From an uncultured Bacilli bacterium (lineage in GTDB: Bacteria > Bacillota_I > Bacilli_A > RFN20 > CAG-288), in assembly GCA_934725685.1 (NCBI GenBank), contig CAKVBX010000041.1, positions 1 through 13,523 on the forward strand: 13,523 nt of DNA. The letters run 5' to 3'. Position numbers and translations under genes: made by a program. A model generated the notes under the pieces. The model was not told the DNA's origin and made no database searches. It saw only the letters and a list, made by a program, of their open reading frames with translations. Shown piece by piece: positions 6,132 through 11,699 of this stretch (position 1 is its first letter; each line of letters begins with the position of its first letter).

Positions 6132-6580
6132 AATCCTAATTCCTCCGAATCCAACCAGATGGTAAAGGGACCATCATTGATGAGTCCTACCTTCATATCG
6201 GCGCCGAAGACACCATACTGGGTCTTTTCCATGCGGGATGAGAGCTCCTCTTTGAAAATGTCAAAAAGAGGCTTGCTTTTCAAGGAACCAAGCGCACGGA
6301 CAAAGGAAGGGCGGTTGCCTTTTCTTAGATCGGCATACAAAGTGAACTGAGATACCGCAAGAATATCGCCACCATGCTCTGCAAGAGTGAGGTTTGTCTT
6401 TCCTTCTTCATCCGAAAAAATGCGGAGTTTCAGAAGCTTTTCGATCATCTTTACAATGGTTTCACGGGTATCACCCTCGGTAAACCCGACAAAAATAACC
6501 TCTCCCATACCGATACGGGCATGTTCCACTCCGTCGATTTTCAATGTCGCCTCAAGGCATTCCTGAATCAATATTCTCAT
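6128..6580 (-). CDS. dtd: D-aminoacyl-tRNA deacylase
   Basis: Removes D-amino acids (and achiral glycine mischarged on tRNA Ala) from tRNA, a proofreading step of translation in the cytosol. At 150 residues it has normal length for the Dtd fold. The two signature segments that meet across the dimer are present: SQFTL (77-81) within AVSQFTLYADLRKGNRPSF, and NDGPFT (135-140) with the cross-subunit Gly-Pro at 137-138. KLRIFSDEEGKTNLTL is also typical. It is first in a dtd-mnmA operon with a 4-bp stop/start overlap. No good Shine-Dalgarno precedes the ATG; only an A-rich leader is seen, so initiation may be weak. A TATAAT hexamer lies at 6612-6607 on the minus strand. Confidence 0.95.
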   Translation of the reverse strand: MRILIQECLEATLKIDGVEHARIGMGEVIFVGFTEGDTRETIVKMIEKLLKLRIFSDEEGKTNLTLAEHGGDILAVSQFTLYADLRKGNRPSFVRALGSLKSKPLFDIFKEELSSRMEKTQYGVFGADMKVGLINDGPFTIWLDSEELGL

Positions 6581-6606
6581 ATGTCGTTATTTTTTCACTG
6601 AAAAGT

Positions 6607-6616
6607 ATTATAAAAT
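6607..6616. promoter_or_regulatory. Overlapping divergent -10 elements for dtd and punA
   Basis: The minus strand has a perfect TATAAT (6612-6607) upstream of dtd. The plus strand has TAAAAT (6611-6616), or TATAAA (6609-6614), upstream of punA. Both give leaders of about 20 nt. The -35 regions are poor on both strands. Because the two hexamers share bases, polymerase binding in one direction would exclude the other. Confidence 0.4.
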
Positions 6617-6642
6617 ATTTATGTCCCAGAAAGGAGACCAAG

Positions 6643-7476
6643 ATGAAATTTACCTACCATGATTATGAAAAAATGGCAGATTGTGTCAAAGGAATCTGCA
6701 ATTTCCAACCGGAGCTTGGTGCTGTATTAGGTTCCGGCCTCGGTGATTTCGTCTCCCAGATTGAGGTGGTCGGAACTGTTCCATACAACGAAATTCCCGG
6801 ACTTCCCGTCTCGACAAACAAAGCGCACAAAGGGCAGTTTGTCTTCGGATATTTCCAAGGCATTCCTGTCGTCCTCATGCAGGGGAGAATCCATTGTTAT
6901 GAAGGCTACACTTCCGAAGAGGCGGTTGCTCCAATCCGTCTCATGAAACTTTTGGGAATCAAGGGCCTCATCCTCACCAATGCCGCCGGCGCCATCAACA
7001 CTTCGTTCCATCCCGGGGACCTGATGATGATTGATGACCATATCGCCTGCCTTATTAAATCCCCCCTCATCGGAGAGAACATCGAGCAGTTCGGAACCCG
7101 GTTCCCGGATATGTCTGATATCTATTCCGAAACAATCACGGATCAGATTGTAACCGAAGCAAACAAAGAAGGACTGAACGTACAGCGCGGTGTCTATATG
7201 CAATTCTATGGTCCGCAGTATGAGAGCAAAGCGGAAATCCGTATGGCGAGAGCTATGGGTGCCGATGCCGCCGGTATGTCCACGGCCATCGAAGCCATCG
7301 CCGCCAATCATGTCGGAATCAAAACGGTCGGCATTTCCTTGCTCACCAATATGGCTGCCGGCATCCTCAAGGAAAAGCTTTCTGATGCCGAAGTGCTTGA
7401 GGTTGCCGAAAAATCTTCACGGGATATCACGAAGCTCTTTGCAATCGCTTTGAAAGTGATGGCTGAAAATGTTTGA
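6643..7476 (+). CDS. punA: Purine nucleoside phosphorylase (inosine/guanosine type)
   Basis: Splits inosine and guanosine with phosphate into the free base and ribose-1-phosphate, for purine salvage. The 277 residues fit the trimeric class. The phosphate loop is LGSGLG (29-34, Ser31), followed by GRIHCYEGY (H84), LTNAAGAIN and HPGDLMMIDDHI. The base site is GPQYES (Glu194), GMST (211-214) and LLTN (Asn236); Glu plus Asn is the 6-oxopurine pattern known in human PNP. The ATG at 6643 is chosen over an in-frame upstream ATG at 6544 because AAGGAGA (6631-6637) sits correctly before it, the family starts there, and the upstream codons would overlap dtd and its promoter. It leads an operon with rarA (8-bp overlap). 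Specificity is inferred from residues. Confidence 0.95.
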   Translation: MKFTYHDYEKMADCVKGICNFQPELGAVLGSGLGDFVSQIEVVGTVPYNEIPGLPVSTNKAHKGQFVFGYFQGIPVVLMQGRIHCYEGYTSEEAVAPIRLMKLLGIKGLILTNAAGAINTSFHPGDLMMIDDHIACLIKSPLIGENIEQFGTRFPDMSDIYSETITDQIVTEANKEGLNVQRGVYMQFYGPQYESKAEIRMARAMGADAAGMSTAIEAIAANHVGIKTVGISLLTNMAAGILKEKLSDAEVLEVAEKSSRDITKLFAIALKVMAENV

Positions 7477-8734
7477 AAAACCGCTCGCTTTCCGTATGAG
7501 ACCGGACACGCTCGATGAAGTGCTCGGTCAGGCCAAAATCAAATTGTTCCTAGAGAACCTATTGGAGAACCAGACACTGGTTTCCATGGTTTTCTATGGA
7601 CCGCCCGGCACGGGAAAAACCACCTTGGCAACCGCATTCAGCCACTCTTGTCATTGCCCGTCCTATCTTCTCAATGCGGTCACGGACAACAAGGCGAAAA
7701 TGGAAGAAGTTTTTCAGGAGGCGATGAAGTTCTTCCCCTCCATTGTCATCATTGATGAAATCCATCGCATGGACAAGGGAAAGCAGGATATTCTCTTACC
7801 CCATCTCGAACGGGGCGATTTCTATTTGATTGGCTGTACGACAGCCAATCCGCTCATCTCCCTCAATCCCGCCATCCGTTCCAGAACGAGACTTCTGGAA
7901 ACGGAATCCCTTTCCGAAGCGAATATTCTCACAGCTCTGAGAAGAGCAATCGTGAGCGAAAAAGGCCTGAATGGAAAACGAAATTTCGAAGAGGCGGGAC
8001 TCCTCTATCTATCCAAGATTTCCGGAGGAGACTTACGCTTTGCCTATAATCAGCTGGAGGCCGTCTCCGTCTCCTATCCTGCTTCCCATCTCATTACGGA
8101 AGAGGATGTAAAAAATGTCGCCTCAATTCCGAACTACCTCTCCGACAAGGATGAGGATGAACACTACGATACCGTTTCCGCCTTTCAGAAATCAATTCGC
8201 GGGTCTGAGATTGATGCCGCTATCTATTATCTAGCCAAGCTACTCAAAAGCGGCGACCTCGAGGGCGTCATACGGAGACTTCTTGTCACGGCTTATGAGG
8301 ATGTCGGACTCGGGAATCCACAGGCAGTGGACCGCTGCCTGAATGCCTGTGAAGTTGCACGCCAAGTCGGACTTCCCGAAGCGATGATTCCGCTAGCCTT
8401 CACGGTCGTCGATCTCGCCGGTTCTCCCAAATCAAAATCGACCTGTCTCGCCATAGAAAAGGCGATGGCCATGATCGATGATAGTCCCGTCCGGGTCAAA
8501 AATTATCTTCGGCTTACGAGAGCCAATGTCTCCGACGAAGACGCTTATCCCTACAATGACCCGGAAGTCTGGCCATATCTCGAATATCTACCGGATTCTT
8601 TAGTCGGTACGGTCTTCTATGAACCAGAAAATAGCGGAAAATATGAGCGTGCCATGCAGGAATATTGTAAAATAGTAAGGAAACAACGCACTTCCGATAT
8701 GTCGGAAGCGAAAAGGAGGGCTCACAAAAAATGA
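7469..8734 (+). CDS. rarA: Replication-associated recombination ATPase RarA (MgsA)
   Basis: Clamp-loader-like AAA+ ATPase that acts at stalled replication forks with SSB; the B. subtilis counterpart is YrvN. The 421 residues are normal length. It opens with PLAFRMRPDTLDEVLGQ, then Walker A GPPGTGKT (44-51, Lys50), Walker B IVIIDE (92-97), sensor 1 GCTTANP (122-128), an arginine-finger region SRTRLLE and sensor 2 GGDLRFAYNQLE. The C-terminal tetramerisation part shows KLLKSGDLEGVIRRLLVTAY and YLPDSLVGTVFYEP, typical of the family. The first codon overlaps the end of punA by 8 bp, so the two are co-transcribed and probably coupled. The pairing of purine salvage with fork repair has no obvious functional reason. 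Very confident. Confidence 0.96.
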   Translation: MFEKPLAFRMRPDTLDEVLGQAKIKLFLENLLENQTLVSMVFYGPPGTGKTTLATAFSHSCHCPSYLLNAVTDNKAKMEEVFQEAMKFFPSIVIIDEIHRMDKGKQDILLPHLERGDFYLIGCTTANPLISLNPAIRSRTRLLETESLSEANILTALRRAIVSEKGLNGKRNFEEAGLLYLSKISGGDLRFAYNQLEAVSVSYPASHLITEEDVKNVASIPNYLSDKDEDEHYDTVSAFQKSIRGSEIDAAIYYLAKLLKSGDLEGVIRRLLVTAYEDVGLGNPQAVDRCLNACEVARQVGLPEAMIPLAFTVVDLAGSPKSKSTCLAIEKAMAMIDDSPVRVKNYLRLTRANVSDEDAYPYNDPEVWPYLEYLPDSLVGTVFYEPENSGKYERAMQEYCKIVRKQRTSDMSEAKRRAHKK

Positions 8735-8997
8735 AAAACAAGTTCCGTCTGTTCTTAAGTTATAATTGTCTCCTTTGGATTTTTGCACTCATCGCCATCG
8801 TTCTCGAATCCGTCGCCCTTGCACTTTACCTGAATAAGTGGAATGGTCAGACTTGGATCTTATACACGATGTCTGCACTCGGTTTCGTCTTCATCGGCTG
8901 TGCCATCAGTATGCTGATTTGCCTTCAGGTCGACAAAAGACTGAAAATTGACGAAGAGAAGAGAAAAGAAGCCGCGACAGAAGACAAGGATGAGTAA
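8731..8997 (+). CDS. Small two-helix membrane protein, function unknown
   Basis: An 88-residue protein with two predicted membrane helices, about 13-34 (from LLWIFALIAIVLESVALALYL) and 42-65 (ILYTMSALGFVFIGCAISML). They are joined by a short loop, KWNGQT, and followed by a highly charged tail, QVDKRLKIDEEKRKEAATED. The basic N-terminus and charged tail suggest both ends face the cytoplasm. The ATG overlaps the rarA stop by 4 bp, and GGAGGG inside the end of rarA provides the ribosome site, so it is the third gene of the punA operon. A strong terminator follows. I recognise no family; a LapA-like or generic small membrane protein is possible. It looks real because of the ribosome site, overlap and terminator. 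Confidence 0.8.
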   Translation: MKNKFRLFLSYNCLLWIFALIAIVLESVALALYLNKWNGQTWILYTMSALGFVFIGCAISMLICLQVDKRLKIDEEKRKEAATEDKDE

Positions 8998-9000
8998 AGC

Positions 9001-9035
9001 AAAAACCACTATGGATGCTTCCATAGTGGTTTTTT
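9001..9035 (+). terminator. Intrinsic terminator of the punA-rarA operon
   Basis: A perfect 14-bp stem, AAAAACCACTATGG (9001-9014) with CCATAGTGGTTTTT (9021-9034), loop ATGCTT, ending in a run of six Ts. The A-run on the other side makes it usable in both directions. Confidence 0.93.
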
Positions 9036-9043
9036 CATCAACG

Positions 9044-9066
9044 AAAAACTGTGGCCGGAGCCACAG
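9044..9066 (-). terminator. Intrinsic terminator of the orphan 153-aa gene
   Basis: On the minus strand CTGTGGC (9066-9060), loop TCCG, GCCACAG (9055-9049), then TTTTT (9048-9044). It begins 8 bases after the stop and stands back to back with the terminator at 9001-9035. Confidence 0.88.
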
Positions 9067-9074
9067 CTTTTCTC

Positions 9075-9536
9075 TTAGATTGCTTCAGCAGTGATGACAA
9101 CCCAACGGTTGTTCATTTCACCGACACAGTTTTCATAGATGTGGAAGAAAATACGATATTTCTTGTCGGGATCGCCCTGGAACATCAGTTTGGATGTCGG
9201 GTTGATGTAGCAGAAGGTTCTGTCTTCGGCTGCATTATAGGAAACGTAAGCATGGTCAACAACGAAAAGTTCCTGTGCCATACCTTCGATGGTGTAACCA
9301 TGATCATAGCCCTGGGTCGGGATTTCAGCTTCGAGGTTCTCACCACTCACGAGAGCGACATGTCCCTTATGCAGTTTGCCTTCATACATCAGTTCGGGTT
9401 CGCCGTTCTTGGCACGATGCGTGTGAAGAAGGTGGATTTCGCCGAATCCCTTCTCATCAAGATAGGTTCCTAACGGAAGATTGAATACGTCCAACTTCTT
9501 GATAGGTTCTCTGTGTCTCCTTGTCGGTTTTGCCAT
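9075..9536 (-). CDS. Hypothetical soluble protein, 153 aa, next to a cre site
   Basis: I do not recognise this protein. It has no signal peptide or membrane segment. The start is basic (MAKPTRRHREPIKKLD), and the rest is mixed polar and aromatic, with segments such as GTYLDEKGFGEIHLLHTHR, GYDHGYTIEGMAQELFVVDH and KYRIFFHIYENCVGEMNNRW that suggest a compact beta-rich fold. It has two cysteines and several His but no clear metal motif. AAAGGAG, seven bases before the ATG, is a strong ribosome site; a promoter, a terminator and coding-like composition all support a real gene, perhaps well expressed. It stands alone, convergent with the punA operon and divergent from the PAP2 gene. A cre-like site just upstream of its promoter suggests control by CcpA. 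Function unknown. Confidence 0.85.
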   Translation of the reverse strand: MAKPTRRHREPIKKLDVFNLPLGTYLDEKGFGEIHLLHTHRAKNGEPELMYEGKLHKGHVALVSGENLEAEIPTQGYDHGYTIEGMAQELFVVDHAYVSYNAAEDRTFCYINPTSKLMFQGDPDKKYRIFFHIYENCVGEMNNRWVVITAEAI

Positions 9537-9577
9537 AATGTTCTCCTTTCGCGGAACTCCGCTTTCACATATTTATT

Positions 9578-9606
9578 ATTATAGAGATTTTTTAATCAAA
9601 TGAACC
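9578..9606 (-). promoter_or_regulatory. Probable promoter of the orphan 153-aa gene
   Basis: On the minus strand TATAAT (9583-9578) is a perfect -10, with GGTTCA (9606-9601) 17 bp upstream as a partial -35. The transcript would start near 9571, with a leader of about 34 nt that includes a small GCGG-AGTT-CCGC hairpin (9562-9551) just before the ribosome site. Overlapping TAATAA hexamers give alternatives. Confidence 0.45.
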
Positions 9607-9613
9607 CTTTTTT

Positions 9614-9631
9614 TTGGAAAACGCTAACATT
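9614..9631. promoter_or_regulatory. CcpA-type cre site
   Basis: TTGGAAAACGCTAACATT matches the B. subtilis cre consensus WWTGNAARCGNWWWCAWW at 17 of 18 positions (one miss, G for T at position 3). It is centred about 51 bp upstream of the inferred start of the orphan gene and about 89 bp upstream of the PAP2 start. That is outside both core promoters, a placement known for CcpA activation rather than blocking. Assignment to CcpA is inference. Confidence 0.6.
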
Positions 9632-9676
9632 TTTTCCTTTGGATATGATTTTTGTGACATAGACTCATGTTTTGTA

Positions 9677-9704
9677 AGCATTTTCGCCACTGAAATGCTA
9701 TCAT
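9677..9704 (+). promoter_or_regulatory. Extended -10 promoter of the PAP2 gene with an overlapping inverted repeat
   Basis: TGC-TATCAT (9696-9704) is an extended -10; no good -35 is spaced correctly. AGCATTT (9677-9683) and AAATGCT (9693-9699) form a 7-bp inverted repeat whose second arm overlaps the -10, so a repressor bound there would block polymerase. The regulator is unknown. Confidence 0.45.
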
Positions 9705-9726
9705 ATAACCAGTGAGGGCAACGCCT

Positions 9727-10626
9727 ATGAAGAAAAAATTATATGGGATTCCGGCAGGTTTTTGGCTGATTCCGTTAGGAATCGGACTCATCGGATTGCT
9801 ACTTGGGACCTTCTTCGATCTCTCTATCTCAAATTCGATTGCCTATGTCAAGGATGCATTCGGTGGTTTCTTTGAAACAGTTGGTATGTTTTTCGGCTAC
9901 GGCATGATTTCCTTCGGCGGAATGCTCTGCTTTCTCGGATTGTTCCCGCGCCCCAAGACATATCAGAAAATCATCGGAATCATCCTATTTCTTGCGGCAT
10001 TGATTCTCTCCACCTGGCATTTCGGCTCTTCTTTAGTCGATGGCGAAAACAGCTATGGTCTGACTTTCAACATCACTTTCGCCTACGGTCTTGCCACCAT
10101 CCTGATGATTGTCTCAGCTTTTCTTGCCGTTGTCCTCTTCGACCATTCTGATCTCGATAAAACGCTGAAATACGGCCTTCTCATCCTTGTCGTCACCATG
10201 CTTCAGGTAGGCGTTTTAAGTCTCCTGAAGAAAATCGGTTGCCGCCCCCGATTCCGTTACCTGACTGATCCAAGTCTCAATACAGAAGGGGATGTCTTCC
10301 GTGCCTGGTACCAGTTCCAGCCTTTCAAGAAGCATGGCGATTTCTTCAAATCCTGGCCGAGCGGTCATACGGCAACTGCCACTGTGACCTTATTGCTTGG
10401 CATCCTCTCACCGAATTTCCGTTTCCACTTCCGCGGAGAACAGTATGCCTTCTTCAGCTTGGGACTTCTTTATACTTTCGTGATTGCCTATTCGAGAATC
10501 CGTTGCGGTGCCCATTACCTCAGCGATGTCTCTACCGCCCTTTTCCTCACTTCCGGCCTCATTCTGGTGACACTCTATTGCTTTGACCTATTTGAGAACA
10601 GAAAAAAAGAGAATGCCGAAGCCTGA
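9727..10626 (+). CDS. PAP2-family membrane phosphatase
   Basis: An integral membrane lipid-phosphate phosphatase of the type 2 phosphatidic acid phosphatase superfamily; the substrate could be undecaprenyl diphosphate, phosphatidate or phosphatidylglycerophosphate. The 299 residues contain several hydrophobic helices, roughly at 12-30, 52-72, 81-97, 115-138, 149-167, 217-229, 240-256 and 268-287. The catalytic triad of motifs is present: K168-X6-R175 (KKIGCRPRF, where the usual RP reads RF), PSGH (211-214) and SRIRCGAHYLSD (S256, R257, H263, D267). The ATG at 9727 is preferred over a GTG at 9712, because GAGGG (9714-9718) would lie inside the longer version and is correctly spaced for the ATG. 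Monocistronic; its last codons contain the terminator of the opposing DUF362 gene. The family is certain, the substrate is not. Confidence 0.9.
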   Translation: MKKKLYGIPAGFWLIPLGIGLIGLLLGTFFDLSISNSIAYVKDAFGGFFETVGMFFGYGMISFGGMLCFLGLFPRPKTYQKIIGIILFLAALILSTWHFGSSLVDGENSYGLTFNITFAYGLATILMIVSAFLAVVLFDHSDLDKTLKYGLLILVVTMLQVGVLSLLKKIGCRPRFRYLTDPSLNTEGDVFRAWYQFQPFKKHGDFFKSWPSGHTATATVTLLLGILSPNFRFHFRGEQYAFFSLGLLYTFVIAYSRIRCGAHYLSDVSTALFLTSGLILVTLYCFDLFENRKKENAEA

Positions 10627-10633
10627 CATTCTC
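10602..10633 (-). terminator. Intrinsic terminator of the DUF362 gene, inside the end of the PAP2 gene
   Basis: On the minus strand GAGAATG (10633-10627) pairs with CATTCTC (10615-10609), extended by a wobble and a C-G pair, and is followed by seven Ts (10608-10602). It lies 14 bases after the DUF362 stop and spans the last codons and stop of the convergent PAP2 gene. Confidence 0.85.
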
Positions 10634-10647
10634 CTCTCCGATATTAT

Positions 10648-11535
10648 TTAGCGGTGATTAACTTCGATGAGTTCATATTCGCGGGACCCGAAGTCAAGTT
10701 TTTCTGCTGCTTCAATGGTATGGATACCATGTCTTGTATTGACACGTTCCATGAAGTGGGCTTTCCCGGGGTCATTGCTCTTCATGACAAGGTCGATGCA
10801 GGCCTGATCGATGGCGATGGGGTCATCGCTGATGAGGATGCCGATATCCTTCATGCAGGGATCTTCGGCAACTGCACAGCAGTCGCAGTCGACGGACATG
10901 TTTTTCATGATATTGATATAGATGGCATTGCCGTGGAAATAGTTCACGACGGAAGATGCCGCATCCGCCATGGCTTCCAAGAAGGTATCCTGAGGGGCAA
11001 CCTGTTCCCAGAGATGATACTGGTCCGTCGTTTTTCCGCCGGAATGAATCCAGGCTTTGCCACGGCTGGAGGCGATGCCGATGGAAAGCTGCTTCAGGGC
11101 TCCGCCGTAACCGCCCATCGGATGTCCTTTAAAGTGAGAAAGGACCAAAAGAGAGTCATATTTCGTCAAATCCTTGCCGACATAGTTCTTTTTAAGAACC
11201 TTACCATTCGGAATCATAAGGACGAGGTCATCCTGCTCTTTATCGAGAAGATCCACATCGAAATAACGGCTCCACCCATGACTTTCCAACGTCTTAAGGT
11301 GCTTTTCCGTCGTGTTTCTTTCTCCGTCATAGGCGGTGTTACACTCAACGACAGTACCTCCGACATAATCGATGACGTCTTTAAGATACTCGGGTTTGAG
11401 GAAATTCTGGTTACCTTCTTCGCCGGAATGCAATTTTATAGCGACCTTCCCCTTGAGTCGGCCATCGAAAATCTTGTAGAGTTCGGTGATATTCTTACCA
11501 TCGAGATTCCTAGAAAAAAACACTTTGCTTGCCAT
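10648..11535 (-). CDS. DUF362-domain protein, function unknown
   Basis: A 295-residue soluble protein with DUF362 hallmarks: GKVAIKLHSGEEGNQNFLKP (28-48), GGTVVECNTAYDGERNTTEKH (59-79), LLVLSHFKGHPMGGYGGALKQLSIG (129-153), SSRGKAWIHSGGK and DIGILISDDPIAIDQACIDLV (230-250). A cysteine group, DCDCCAVAEDPC (Cys217, 219, 220, 227) plus Cys246, could bind metal or an iron-sulfur centre. The separate CxxCxxCxxxCP ferredoxin module found on many longer DUF362 proteins is absent. The start at 11535 is preferred to an ATG at 11586, because AAGGAG precedes it correctly and the upstream version would begin inside the -35 of the gene's own promoter. Monocistronic, divergent from purA, convergent with the PAP2 gene. 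The family is confident; the biochemical role is unknown. Confidence 0.88.
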   Translation of the reverse strand: MASKVFFSRNLDGKNITELYKIFDGRLKGKVAIKLHSGEEGNQNFLKPEYLKDVIDYVGGTVVECNTAYDGERNTTEKHLKTLESHGWSRYFDVDLLDKEQDDLVLMIPNGKVLKKNYVGKDLTKYDSLLVLSHFKGHPMGGYGGALKQLSIGIASSRGKAWIHSGGKTTDQYHLWEQVAPQDTFLEAMADAASSVVNYFHGNAIYINIMKNMSVDCDCCAVAEDPCMKDIGILISDDPIAIDQACIDLVMKSNDPGKAHFMERVNTRHGIHTIEAAEKLDFGSREYELIEVNHR

Positions 11536-11557
11536 GTTATAATCTCCTTGCAAGAAT

Positions 11558-11586
11558 AATTTAATGAAGAGGAAAAGCCCGGTCAA
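11558..11586 (-). promoter_or_regulatory. Promoter of the DUF362 gene
   Basis: On the minus strand TTGACC (11586-11581), 17 bp, TAAATT (11563-11558). Transcription would begin near 11551, about 16 nt before the chosen ATG, which rules out translation from the ATG at 11586 on this transcript. Confidence 0.6.
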
Positions 11587-11626
11587 TAGATTTCCATCAT
11601 ATTTTTTCGCTTTTTCAGATTGGAAG

Positions 11627-11635
11627 TGATAAGAT
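11627..11635 (+). promoter_or_regulatory. Extended -10 promoter of purA-purB
   Basis: TGA-TAAGAT fits the extended -10 pattern; there is no convincing -35. Transcription would start near 11642, giving a leader of about 49 nt. I see no guanine riboswitch or PurR box pair. Confidence 0.35.
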
Positions 11636-11650
11636 ACATAAGTAATGAGC

Positions 11651-11699
11651 CGTTCTCGTTACACAATCAAATCCAACGGAGGTTTTTCAAATGAGAACG
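11651..11699 (+). promoter_or_regulatory. Possible start-codon hairpin in the purA leader
   Basis: CGTTCTCGTT (11651-11660) can pair with AATGAGAACG (11690-11699) over 10 bp with one G-U. The helix contains the purA ATG (11691-11693), while GGAGG (11678-11682) lies in the 29-nt loop. It could tune purA translation; the pairing may also be chance. Confidence 0.35.

Noticed and set aside
6544..6642. An N-terminal extension of punA from an upstream in-frame ATG
   Set aside because: It would overlap dtd and the promoter, has no ribosome site, and adds 33 residues not found in the family; ATG 6643 has AAGGAGA.
10654..11559. A 301-codon open frame on the plus strand opposite the DUF362 gene
   Set aside because: The opposite frame has a known domain, promoter, ribosome site and terminator, while this one shows none of these.
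11536..11586. An N-terminal extension of the DUF362 protein (MTGLFLFIKLF...), resembling a signal peptide
   Set aside because: The ATG lies within the -35 hexamer of the gene's promoter, and a strong AAGGAG precedes the later ATG; the hydrophobic stretch is untranscribed sequence.
11601..11625. A possible second cre site upstream of purA (minus strand CTGAAAAAGCGAAAAAAT)
   Set aside because: Spacing around the central CG is wrong and the TG and CA ends do not align with it.
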